Source: Planctomycetota bacterium
GTDB lineage: Bacteria > Planctomycetota > UBA1135 > GCA-002686595
NCBI GenBank assembly: GCA_002683825.1
Contig: NYUD01000090.1
Coordinates: forward strand, 124,001-188,000
Length of the DNA: 64,000 nucleotides
Direction: 5' to 3'
This document shows positions 36,206-44,356 of the stretch, piece by piece (the first letter of the stretch is position 1; every line of letters starts with the position of its first letter). A program made the position numbers and the translations under genes. A model generated the notes under the pieces. The model was not told the DNA's origin. It worked only from the letters and a program-made list of their open reading frames with translations, and ran no database searches.

Positions 36206-37438
36206 TCATTCGCCATTCCCTGCCAAACGCAGGCGCCCGGGGGTGTTGGCGGAGGTATTTTTCGGCCGCCCCTTGCTGTAGCCCCGCAGGGCCAGGAGGA
36301 GCTCTTCCGGGCGGTCACTGGCCGCCAGGGCGACCTCGAGTTCGACCAGGTCCTTCTGGATCAACTGGCGCAGTGAGGTGTTGAAGGACACGAGTCCCTC
36401 TTCATAGCCCTGCTCGACGACCCGGGAAAGCTCGGTCACTTGGCCCTCGTACAGCAGTTCGCGGACCCGCGGGGTCGAGAGCAGTAGCTCCACCGCGGGG
36501 ACCATCCCACGCCCCGACTTGCGCGGCAGGAGGCGCAGGGACAGGGCCGCCGCCAGATTTTCAGCCAGACGCTGGCGGATCTGGCCGTGACGGCGCGCGG
36601 GGAAGAACGAGAGGATGCGATCGACCGTCTGGGGTGCGTTGACGGTGTGCAGCGTGCTTATCACGAGGTGCCCGGTCTCGGTGGCGTCGAGGGCGGCCGC
36701 GACGGTTTCGGCGTCGCGCATCTCACCGATGAGGATGACATCCGGGCTCTGGCGCAGGGCATGGCGCAGCCCCTCGGCAAAGTTCGGCGTATCGGTTCCC
36801 ACCTCGCGCTGCGAGATCACGCAGCGGTCCTCGCGGAAAAGCACCTCGACGGGATCCTCGAGCGTGATGATGTGACGCTCGGCGTTCATGTTCATGTGCT
36901 GGATGATGCCCGCCAGCGCGGTCGTCTTGCCGGAACCGGCGATGCCGGTGACGAGCACGATGCCTCGCTTGCGCATCGCGAGGCGCTCGAGCTGCTGAAC
37001 CGGCAGCCCCAGGTTCGCGAGCAGCGGAGCCGTATTCGAAACGCGGCGCAAGACGACCGCCGGTTCGCCCATTTGCTTGTACGCGTTCATGCGGAAACGC
37101 CCGAGGCCATCGAGCTGAAGCGCGGTGTCGACCGAGCCCTGGCTCTCCCAGTGGCGCATCTTCTCCGCCCCGCAAACCCCGACCAGCACCTCGAGCAAAG
37201 CCCCCGGCGCGGGCACACGACCGGGAAGGAAGTGAATCCTTCCGTCGATACGGCAGGAGGGTCGCCCGCCCGCGCGCAGGATGAGGTCGCTCGCGTTGAG
37301 GCGTACCATTTCACCGAGCCACGCCTCCACCTTGTGACGCGGAGAGATGGAGTTCGGAGCGACGGCAGGCGCGTCGCCGGCCCGGCTGGCGGAAATCTCC
37401 GCGGAATTGGGCTCGGGCATCGGATTGGGTCGACTCAC
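36206..37438 (-). CDS. Second PilT-family ATPase (PilT/PilU-like)
   Basis: A 410-residue ATPase paralogous to the PilT at 14321. N-terminal LNASDLILRAGG, Walker A GIAGSGKTTA, ITLEDPVEV, Walker B VILIGEMRDAET and HLVISTLHTVNA are intact. The retraction motif region reads RVRELLYEGQVTELSRV, more divergent than in PilT, as in PilU. PilU-type proteins assist PilT in retraction under load. It has a Pro/Ser-rich 35-residue N-terminal extension and a basic tail. The GTG start at 37438 is supported by GGGAG 7 bp upstream. Confidence 0.88.
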   Translation of the reverse strand: MSRPNPMPEPNSAEISASRAGDAPAVAPNSISPRHKVEAWLGEMVRLNASDLILRAGGRPSCRIDGRIHFLPGRVPAPGALLEVLVGVCGAEKMRHWESQGSVDTALQLDGLGRFRMNAYKQMGEPAVVLRRVSNTAPLLANLGLPVQQLERLAMRKRGIVLVTGIAGSGKTTALAGIIQHMNMNAERHIITLEDPVEVLFREDRCVISQREVGTDTPNFAEGLRHALRQSPDVILIGEMRDAETVAAALDATETGHLVISTLHTVNAPQTVDRILSFFPARRHGQIRQRLAENLAAALSLRLLPRKSGRGMVPAVELLLSTPRVRELLYEGQVTELSRVVEQGYEEGLVSFNTSLRQLIQKDLVELEVALAASDRPEELLLALRGYSKGRPKNTSANTPGRLRLAGNGE

Positions 37439-37575
37439 GAAAAGCTCCCGGAGGTGGGCCTGGACTTGAGGAGGCGGAACCCGGCTGGCATCGGACCTTG
37501 AAAGCCCCCAGCTTGAGCCCTGTGGCGACCCTCCTCGAAACGGTGGGTCAGGACGAAAGTCTTTCCCGACGGCGC

Positions 37576-38595
37576 TCAGGTGGGACGGGTCAGGGACCCG
37601 TGTGCGCGCGCTTCCTTCACGAGCTTGAGGGCTGCCGTCAGGAGCTCGTCCAGCCCCTCGCGTTGAACGGAGGAGATCGGGAAGACGCGCTCGCCCAGTG
37701 CTTTTTCGAGCGCACGGGCCCGCTCCGCCGAGACCTCGTCCTCGACCTTCGTGGCGACGAAGAGCCGCGGCCTGCTGGCCAGATCCTCGGAGTATTCACG
37801 CAGCTCGCGCGCGATAACCTCGATCTCCTCCCCCGGATCGTCGGCGGCGCTGGCCGAGCAATCCACCAGGTGCATCAGGACCCGACAACGCTCGACGTGG
37901 CGCAAGAAGCGATGTCCAAGCCCCGCGCCGGAAGCCGCGCCCTCGATCAAACCCGGCAGATCGGCCAGCACCAGGGTCTCGAGATGGCTGACGCTGCAGA
38001 TGCCGACCTGCGGATGCAGCGTCGTGAAGGGATAGTCCGCAATCTTCGGCTCGGCAGCACTCACCACCGAGAGGAGGGTCGACTTGCCCGCGTTGGGCAG
38101 ACCGATGAGGCCGACCTCGGCGAAGAGCTTGAGCTCGAGCCGCAGCTCTCGCACCTCCCCCTCCCGACCCGATTCCGCCTGACGCGGTGATTGGCGCATC
38201 GAGTTCGCGAAGGAAGCGTTGCCGCGCCCGCCGCGTCCCCCCGCCGCGACGACGACGCGATCTCCCTCCTCGACAAGATCGCGCAATAGATGGCCGCGCA
38301 CGGCGTCCCGCACCTCGGTTCCAAGCGGCACCTGGAGCATGCACTCCTCCCCGTTCGCTCCGCTACGATTGCGCGGCCCCCCGGGCCCCCCGTTCTTGGC
38401 GCGATAGTACGGCTTGCGTCCGACGGACAGCAGCGATGTGATCTCGCCGGTCGCCACGAGAATGACGTCGCCGCCCTTGCCCCCGTTCCCGCCGTCGGGT
38501 CCTCCCTTGGGAACGTACTTCTCACGCCGAAAGGAAGAGGCCCCGTCCCCGCCCTTTCCCGCAAGAACCTCGAGCTCGCATTCGTCGCGAAACAC
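37576..38595 (-). CDS. obg: Ribosome-associated GTPase Obg/CgtA
   Basis: Essential GTPase acting in 50S maturation and stringent signalling. The 339-residue protein has the glycine-rich Obg fold (VLAGKGGDGASSFRRE, GGPDGGNGGKGGDV) followed by the G domain: GLPNAGKST, DYPFTTLHPQ (switch), DLPGLIEGA. G4 reads TKVE rather than NKxD. No C-terminal OCT extension. GTG start at 38595. It forms the conserved rplU-rpmA-obg operon. Confidence 0.95.
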   Translation of the reverse strand: MFRDECELEVLAGKGGDGASSFRREKYVPKGGPDGGNGGKGGDVILVATGEITSLLSVGRKPYYRAKNGGPGGPRNRSGANGEECMLQVPLGTEVRDAVRGHLLRDLVEEGDRVVVAAGGRGGRGNASFANSMRQSPRQAESGREGEVRELRLELKLFAEVGLIGLPNAGKSTLLSVVSAAEPKIADYPFTTLHPQVGICSVSHLETLVLADLPGLIEGAASGAGLGHRFLRHVERCRVLMHLVDCSASAADDPGEEIEVIARELREYSEDLASRPRLFVATKVEDEVSAERARALEKALGERVFPISSVQREGLDELLTAALKLVKEARAHGSLTRPT

Positions 38596-38643
38596 GGGCG
38601 GCTCCTTGATTGGCGCGGCTTCGCCTCGGACCGACGAGGCGGC

Positions 38644-38889
38644 CTAGGCGAGGGGCTCGATGTGGACGCGCCGGTTTTCCTGGAAACGCACGTTGCCCTC
38701 GACCTTGGCGAAGAGCGTGTAGTCGTTCCCCATCCCGACGTTGCGACCCGGATGGAAGCGCGTTCCGCACTGACGCACGATGATCGTTCCAGGCGTGACA
38801 TGCTGTCCGCCGAAGCGCTTCACGCCCCGAAACTGGGGGTTGGAATCGCGACCGTTGCGAGTGGAACCCTGTCCCTTCTTGTGTGCCAT
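38644..38889 (-). CDS. rpmA: 50S ribosomal protein L27
   Basis: An 81-residue protein starting [16 protein letters not shown] and including GVKRFGGQ and [10 protein letters not shown], the standard L27 pattern. The N-terminal tail reaches the peptidyl-transferase centre. There is no N-terminal presequence of the Firmicute type. It lies 3 bp after rplU. Confidence 0.97.
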   Translation of the reverse strand: MAHKKGQGSTRNGRDSNPQFRGVKRFGGQHVTPGTIIVRQCGTRFHPGRNVGMGNDYTLFAKVEGNVRFQENRRVHIEPLA

Positions 38890-38892
38890 TGG

Positions 38893-39216
38893 CTAGCTCG
38901 CCGACCCTTCAATGCCCGTGATCCGCACGCGCGTGTGGTCCTGTCGATGACCGCGCTTGGAACGCACGTTCTTCCGACGCTTGAAGCGAAAAACGACTTC
39001 TTTCTCGCCCTTGAAGTGCCCGAGCACCTCGCCGGTCACCTGGGCCCCGGCAACGGTGGGCTGGCCGACGGAGACCTCACCCTCGTTCCCCATGAGTAGA
39101 ACCTGGTCGAAGGTGACGGCGTCACCGGACTTCCAGCCGGAGCGGTAGTCGCAGACAACGACATCCCCCAGGTGGACGGTGGCTTGTCTTCCGCGGTCGG
39201 AGATGACGGCAAACAT
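38893..39216 (-). CDS. rplU: 50S ribosomal protein L21
   Basis: A 107-residue L21: MFAVISDRGRQATVHLGD at the N-terminus and the FRFKRRKNVRSKRGHRQ block near the end that contacts 23S rRNA. First gene of rplU-rpmA-obg, with a well-formed promoter 85 bp upstream. Confidence 0.96.
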   Translation of the reverse strand: MFAVISDRGRQATVHLGDVVVCDYRSGWKSGDAVTFDQVLLMGNEGEVSVGQPTVAGAQVTGEVLGHFKGEKEVVFRFKRRKNVRSKRGHRQDHTRVRITGIEGSAS

Positions 39217-39300
39217 GACTAGGGGAGGGTGGAGAGGCCATGCCCGCTCGGAGGACCGAATGGATCTTCCGGCAGGCCTGGGGCTGGAAAAGGGGCGGGA

Positions 39301-39329
39301 AGTCTAGCGGGGGCACCGACGCCGGGCAA
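39301..39329 (-). promoter_or_regulatory. Promoter of rplU-rpmA-obg
   Basis: TTGCCC (39324-39329), a 17-bp spacer and TAGACT (39301-39306) on the minus strand, giving a leader of about 78 nt before rplU. Each hexamer has four consensus bases, and the spacing is ideal. Confidence 0.55.
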
Positions 39330-39360
39330 GGGAAAGAATCCCCCCCGGTCCCCCCCGAGC

Positions 39361-41949
39361 CTACTTCTTCCTGCGGCCCCCGGGCCGCACCTCGCGGCCG
39401 TCCGCCCGCAGGTAGTGCAGCACGCTGTCCTCCACCTGATCCGGCGCAGCCACCAGCACCAGCTTGCGACCGCTCTTCTCCTCGAGCCGCCCCATCTCGG
39501 CGTTCAACTCGATGTCGAGGTAGTCCACCACCTCCGGGTGGCCCCGCACCTCGACCGTCGAGAAGCCCTTCAGGGTGAGCGAAGCACCCAGGCGTCTCAG
39601 GATCGCCTGGGCCCTGGAGGCCGCGTTTCTCCTTCTTCCCGATCCCCGGCAGCGGATGCAGGTGTCATAGACCAGCTTGTTCAGGCCGGGGCCCAGGCGC
39701 TGGCGCGTCAGCTCCAGGAGGCCGAACTGCGAGATCCGCCCGATCTTGCTACGGGCCCGATCCGAGCGCACGCACTCCCGCGTCGCTCGCTCCACCGCCC
39801 GTCGCGACGACGAGCGCATCATGTCGATGTAGTCGAGCACGATGATCCCTCCCAGATCACGCAGGCGGATCTGGCGCGCGATCTCGGGCACCGCCTCCAG
39901 GTTGGTCTTCAGCGCGATGTCTTCGAACTCAGCTCCCGCTGCGCGGGTGCGGCCGGAGTTCACATCGATGGCCACCAGGGCTTCGGTTTGATCGATGACG
40001 ATCGAACCGCCCGAAGGCAGCTCCACGCGGCGGGCGAAGATCTTCTCGAAGTCCTGCTCGATTGCGTGGGTGTGGAAGATCGGCCGCAGGCCCTCGTGCA
40101 GCACGATGCGGTCGATGTGCTCGGGCATGAGCTTCTTGGTGAAGTCCCCCATCCGCCGGAAGACCTCCTCGTCATCGACGATGACCGACTCGGTGGTCTC
40201 CGCCGTGAAGAGGTCGCGCATCGTAAGGATCGCAACGTCGGACTCCTGGTAGAGCGGCAGCGGATTGCGACCGGACACCAGACGCTTGGAGAAGTCCTCC
40301 CAGGCCAGAAGCAGATACTCGAGGTCGCGACGCAATTCGATCTTCGTGCGCCCCACACCGGCGGTACGCACGATCACCCCCATTCCTTCGGGGATCTTCA
40401 TGGAGGAGAGAATGCGTTTGAGGCGCCGGCGCTCGCGCTCATCCTCGATCTTGCGGCTCACTCCGGTGCGTTCGAGGGAAGGCATCAAGACCAGGTAGCG
40501 ACCCGGAATCGAGATGTAGGTTGTGAGCGTGGGGCCCTTGTCCCCGATGGCATCCTTGGTGATCTGCACGCAGACCATCTGTCCCTTCTTGATGAGCCTG
40601 TCGATGGGCAAACGCACGCGTTTCGGCCGCCCCTTCGAGCCGGACGAACGGGAGTGTGAAGAACGCGTGCGCTTTCCTCGCTCTTGACGCCGTTCACGGG
40701 GAGCTTCCTCCTCCTCGCCGCCTTCTCCGTCCTCCCCGCCCTGCGCGGCGGGCTTCCCGTCGTCGGACCACTCCTCGCTCGCGGTGGGCGTCGAAAGGAG
40801 CTTTTCGAGGCTCCAATCATCATCTCCGTAGCAAGAGAGGACATCCGAGGCGTGCAAGAAACCGTTGCGGCCCTGTCCAAAGTCGACGAAAGCCGCACCG
40901 ATTGCCGGCTCGAGATTGACGACCCGACCGCGGTAGATGTCGCTGACGTAGGAAACGTGCTTCTTGACCGACATCTGCAGATCGACGATGCGGCCCTCCT
41001 CGACGACCGCTACGCGCGTCTCCTCCGGATCCGCGGCGTTGACGATGATCTTCCTCTTCTTCAGCGGGGCCGCGGCGCTGGTCTTGCTCCCGCGGACCCG
41101 CACACCCTTGGCGGGTTCCGAGGCCTGGGTCTTCCTCGCCTTGCGCTGTGTCTGGTGCCCCGCCGTCTTCTTGGAGCGGCTGCGGGTGGACTCGCGCTTC
41201 CCACCATCGGGGGACTTCGCAACGAGCTCGGCCTGGTCGGCAGGGGCATGCAGGTCCGGAAAGTCATCCACTTCCCCGGGGATCGCTTCGATCTCAACGG
41301 CGGCGATGCCCTCGTGCCTTGTCTCGACGCTCTCCCGGTGACGTCGGCGGCCACCACGCGATCCGCGCTTGCGGCGCTTGGACTTGGCCTCGGATGTGGA
41401 GAGGGATTGCTCCGGCGCGGAATCCCGTACCTGTGTGGCCTTCGGCTCGGCCGCCACCTTCGTACCCGCCAGCGTCCTCTTGTGGGGTCGTCTGCGGGTA
41501 GACGACTTCCTCGAACGTCCCGCGGGCTTCGCTCCTTCCTCGGGAGCCGAAACGGCGAGCGCCTTCTCGGGAGAATCGACCGCGGCCCCATCGTGGGAGG
41601 ATCCCCGCGAGCGGCGCTTCGAACCCGAGGGCTTGCGGCGAGAACCCGCCCGGCTCGTTTTCTTCCTGGACGTGCGGGCAGCAGCCCCCTCCGCCGACTC
41701 ACCGCCCCCGCCTTCGTTCCCCGTCGATTTCGGGTCTACGTCGGGCTTCGCGGCGGTCTTCTTGGAGGAGCGCCTTCGCGTTCTTTTTCGCCGCGAGGGC
41801 TTCTTCTCTGAAAGAGCCTTCTCCGGGGTCGAAACTCGGTCGGATTTGGCGCGTTGGGTTCGGGATTCGAGGCTGAGTTCCCGCCTGGAACCGGATCCCG
41901 AACTCGAGCTCGAAAGGGGTTTGTCTTCCGAGAGCGGGTGTTCGCTCAT
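39361..41949 (-). CDS. Ribonuclease E/G family endoribonuclease with long basic N-terminal extension
   Basis: An 862-residue single-strand endoribonuclease for mRNA decay and rRNA/tRNA processing. Residues 1 to about 300 are low-complexity, rich in Lys, Arg, Ser and Glu (for example RRKRTRRRSSKK). The conserved core begins near 300: the S1-domain region (SDIYRGRVVNLEPAIGAAFV) with an acidic/basic insertion of roughly 70 residues, then metal-binding Asp in VAIDVNSG (about 660) and VLDYIDM (about 703), and the zinc link CIRC (about 765). The extension is N-terminal, unlike the C-terminal scaffold of E. coli RNase E, but as in actinobacterial enzymes. Start at the ATG at 41949. Confidence 0.93.
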   Translation of the reverse strand: MSEHPLSEDKPLSSSSSGSGSRRELSLESRTQRAKSDRVSTPEKALSEKKPSRRKRTRRRSSKKTAAKPDVDPKSTGNEGGGGESAEGAAARTSRKKTSRAGSRRKPSGSKRRSRGSSHDGAAVDSPEKALAVSAPEEGAKPAGRSRKSSTRRRPHKRTLAGTKVAAEPKATQVRDSAPEQSLSTSEAKSKRRKRGSRGGRRRHRESVETRHEGIAAVEIEAIPGEVDDFPDLHAPADQAELVAKSPDGGKRESTRSRSKKTAGHQTQRKARKTQASEPAKGVRVRGSKTSAAAPLKKRKIIVNAADPEETRVAVVEEGRIVDLQMSVKKHVSYVSDIYRGRVVNLEPAIGAAFVDFGQGRNGFLHASDVLSCYGDDDWSLEKLLSTPTASEEWSDDGKPAAQGGEDGEGGEEEEAPRERRQERGKRTRSSHSRSSGSKGRPKRVRLPIDRLIKKGQMVCVQITKDAIGDKGPTLTTYISIPGRYLVLMPSLERTGVSRKIEDERERRRLKRILSSMKIPEGMGVIVRTAGVGRTKIELRRDLEYLLLAWEDFSKRLVSGRNPLPLYQESDVAILTMRDLFTAETTESVIVDDEEVFRRMGDFTKKLMPEHIDRIVLHEGLRPIFHTHAIEQDFEKIFARRVELPSGGSIVIDQTEALVAIDVNSGRTRAAGAEFEDIALKTNLEAVPEIARQIRLRDLGGIIVLDYIDMMRSSSRRAVERATRECVRSDRARSKIGRISQFGLLELTRQRLGPGLNKLVYDTCIRCRGSGRRRNAASRAQAILRRLGASLTLKGFSTVEVRGHPEVVDYLDIELNAEMGRLEEKSGRKLVLVAAPDQVEDSVLHYLRADGREVRPGGRRKK

Positions 41950-42332
41950 CAGGTCTCTATTCGCTCTAGAAAAGATCGATGGCGGCGCTCCGCCCGCGCC
42001 CACACCCCGCGCAAATCACGGGGAGCGGTGGACGTCAGGGGGCAGCCGTCCGGTGACGCGCCGTCGCACTCGCTTTCCCGAGGAAGGGAAGGGAGCGCCG
42101 AGGCGTCTTGTTCGACGTTGTCAGGGAGGGATGCGGGAGCGATCGAAGCTCCCGTCACCCGGGAAGGCCCCATGGTCCAGAATCGGAGTCCGGGTGTCAC
42201 GGGTAGGTCCGAGAAATGACGCGGGGATCGGGCATTTCTGGCCGCGAGCCGGCGAAGAAGGCCAGGAGGGGAGAATCGAAACGGGGTCCTCCGGGGGTCG
42301 GTTCGCGACCCCGAAGGGCTCGGAATAGGGGC
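41950..42332 (-). other. Intergenic region with stem-loops between pilQ and the RNase E/G gene
   Basis: 383 bp without a gene. Hairpins seen: CGGGAGC-GATCGAA-GCTCCCG (42134-42154), an imperfect pair CCCGTCACCCGG/CCGGGTGTCACGGG (42151-42203, mutually exclusive with the former), and the pilQ-proximal hairpin at 42294-42312. The first two would lie in a long 5' leader of the RNase gene. TAGAGC and TAGAGA hexamers occur just before the start codon, without a clear -35. Confidence 0.4.
42294..42312 (-). terminator. 7-bp stem-loop downstream of pilQ
   Basis: Perfect arms GGGGTCG and CGACCCC around a 5-nt loop, 20 bp after the pilQ stop. No U-tract follows, so it may be a weak terminator or an mRNA end-stabilising hairpin. 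Confidence 0.35.
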
Positions 42333-44321
42333 TCAGAGGGGTTTTTGGGGCGATTGTTCGATGGTGTCGATGACCGCCTGGTCGGCGGGATCGGTGGTCT
42401 GTACGAAGCTGGCAAAGGAGCCGATGCCCGCGGTGGCGGGGTCGATCGCAACGGCCGGGGGAGCCGTCCTGGATCCTGCCCGGGCGGTGCCGGATCCGGC
42501 GGGAGCCGAGGCCGGATCGACCGTGGTGTGCCCGAGGGCGGCATCGGGGTCGTCGCCGTAGAGGATCTGGTTAAGTCGCTCGCCGTAGGCGCCCTGGCGC
42601 AGGCGCAGCTCACGTTCCAGGACCCTCTGATGGTCGCTCGAGGTCCGAACGATGGTGGGCGTCACGAAAATCCACAGGGAGTCCTTGTCCACGGAGCGCT
42701 CCTCGTGCTCGAAGAACCAACCGAGTAGTGGAATGTGGGAGAGGAAGGGCACCTGGGAGATGGTCTCGATGTCGGACTCGGTCGTCAAACCGCCGATCAC
42801 GGCCGTTTGGCCGCTGTCGATCAGCATGGTTGTCACGATGGTGGACGACCGCTCGCGCGGGAGCGCGATGGTTCCCTCCATACCCGCCGAGCCTACGGTG
42901 AAGACATCGAAACCGGCCGGGGCGAGGGTGGGGTCCCCCTTTCCCGTGAGACTCGTCTCGTTGGGAATGACGTCCATCTCGACCTTGTTCGATCCGGGGA
43001 TCACGTGCGGGATCACCAGCAGCTGGAAGCCCGTCGAAACGGGAGAGTTGGTCGCTTCCTTGACGGAAAGCGAGAGACCGCCGGCCTGTCCCTGTTCTGT
43101 CTTGGCCTCGGCGTAGCGAATGGTCTCGCCGACGAAGATGGTGGCCTCACGACCGTCGAGGGCCAGTAGCTTCGGAGCCTGGATGACCTCGGCCGTGGTG
43201 TCGCGCTGGAGCATGCGCAGCGTACCGAGCCACTGCGTGAAGGAAAGCGCACCGAAGATCGTGTCGGGGATCTGGATGGCGCTTGAAGAGGAGACCGCAT
43301 CGGCGAATGGACCGATACCGCCCGTGTTCGCGATGATCCCATCCTCGAAACCACCGGCCCCCAGATCGAAGGGGATCGTGATCGGGATCTGCCCCCCACC
43401 GTAGGAAGCGCTGGGACCGAGGTCGCCGTAGTCGACGCCCAGGCTGAAGAGGTCGTTGTTGGACGTGCTGACGAACTTCACGTCGATGAAAATTTGCGCC
43501 GGTTCGGTGTCGAGGCGCTCCAGAATCGATTCGATCTGGCTATGCACCTGGGCGGTGTCGCGCACGATGATCGTGTTCTTCGAGGGGATGTAGTCCAGAC
43601 CGCCGTTGCCGGAGAGAGCCTTACGCAACGCCGGTAGAACGGGGAAGATCGTGTCGAAATCGGCACTGCCGCCGGCACTCGTCGTGTGGGTCGATGCCAG
43701 ATACTCCGAGGTGATCTTCGGGATGTACTTGGCGGGCGGGCGAATGTAGCGCAACTGATAGCTGTGGGTCTCCAGCTGACTCTCGAGGGTCAGGGGATCG
43801 ACGACGCGCAAAATGCCGCGATTCTCCTCGACGACGACGAAGTTGAGCGTCTTCGCGACGACCTCCAGAGCATCGCGCCAGGGCACCTCGGTCAGTCGCA
43901 ACGTGAGCGTGCCTCCAACCTCGGGGGCGATGACGATGTTGGCGCCGGAGAGTTTTGCGATTGTATCGATGATCTCCGTGATCTCCGCATTGTCGAAGGA
44001 GAAGGTCGTGCGCACGGGTCGATCGACCACGAGAATGCCGGCTGCCTTCTCCTGAACGACACAACCCGCCAGCTCGGCCGCCAGGTCGAGCGCCTCGCGC
44101 CAGTGAACGTTCACAAGATCCAAAGAGACCGGCGAGTCAGCACCCTCCATTACCACGATGTTGAAGCCCGATCGATCGCGGAGGTGTTGAACGACTTCGG
44201 CGAGCTGTCGGCCTTCGACGCGCAACGATACGCGCGCTTCGGGACTGGTCACCTGAGCATGTGTGGGCGCGACGACAAGACAAAGTCCGAGCGCAACCAG
44301 GATGCGCGAGAGTGTTTTCAT
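42333..44321 (-). CDS. pilQ: Outer-membrane secretin PilQ
   Basis: A 662-residue secretin, the pilus exit channel. Sec signal peptide (LSRILVALGLCLVVAPTHA|Q). Two STN/N0-like domains follow (VVQHLRDRSGFNIVV and IIDTIAKLSGANIVI), then a NolW/N1 region (SYQLRYIRPPAKYIPKI) and the secretin core: AEVIQAPKLLALDGREATI, then VPFLSHIPLLGWFFEHEE and LWIFVTPTIV. The last 80 residues form a Pro/Ala-rich tail after the core. It is the final gene of pilM-pilN-pilO-pilQ. Confidence 0.94.
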   Translation of the reverse strand: MKTLSRILVALGLCLVVAPTHAQVTSPEARVSLRVEGRQLAEVVQHLRDRSGFNIVVMEGADSPVSLDLVNVHWREALDLAAELAGCVVQEKAAGILVVDRPVRTTFSFDNAEITEIIDTIAKLSGANIVIAPEVGGTLTLRLTEVPWRDALEVVAKTLNFVVVEENRGILRVVDPLTLESQLETHSYQLRYIRPPAKYIPKITSEYLASTHTTSAGGSADFDTIFPVLPALRKALSGNGGLDYIPSKNTIIVRDTAQVHSQIESILERLDTEPAQIFIDVKFVSTSNNDLFSLGVDYGDLGPSASYGGGQIPITIPFDLGAGGFEDGIIANTGGIGPFADAVSSSSAIQIPDTIFGALSFTQWLGTLRMLQRDTTAEVIQAPKLLALDGREATIFVGETIRYAEAKTEQGQAGGLSLSVKEATNSPVSTGFQLLVIPHVIPGSNKVEMDVIPNETSLTGKGDPTLAPAGFDVFTVGSAGMEGTIALPRERSSTIVTTMLIDSGQTAVIGGLTTESDIETISQVPFLSHIPLLGWFFEHEERSVDKDSLWIFVTPTIVRTSSDHQRVLERELRLRQGAYGERLNQILYGDDPDAALGHTTVDPASAPAGSGTARAGSRTAPPAVAIDPATAGIGSFASFVQTTDPADQAVIDTIEQSPQKPL

Positions 44322-44356
44322 TGGGGAACCTGAGTGTGACTCTAGAAGCTGTTGGA

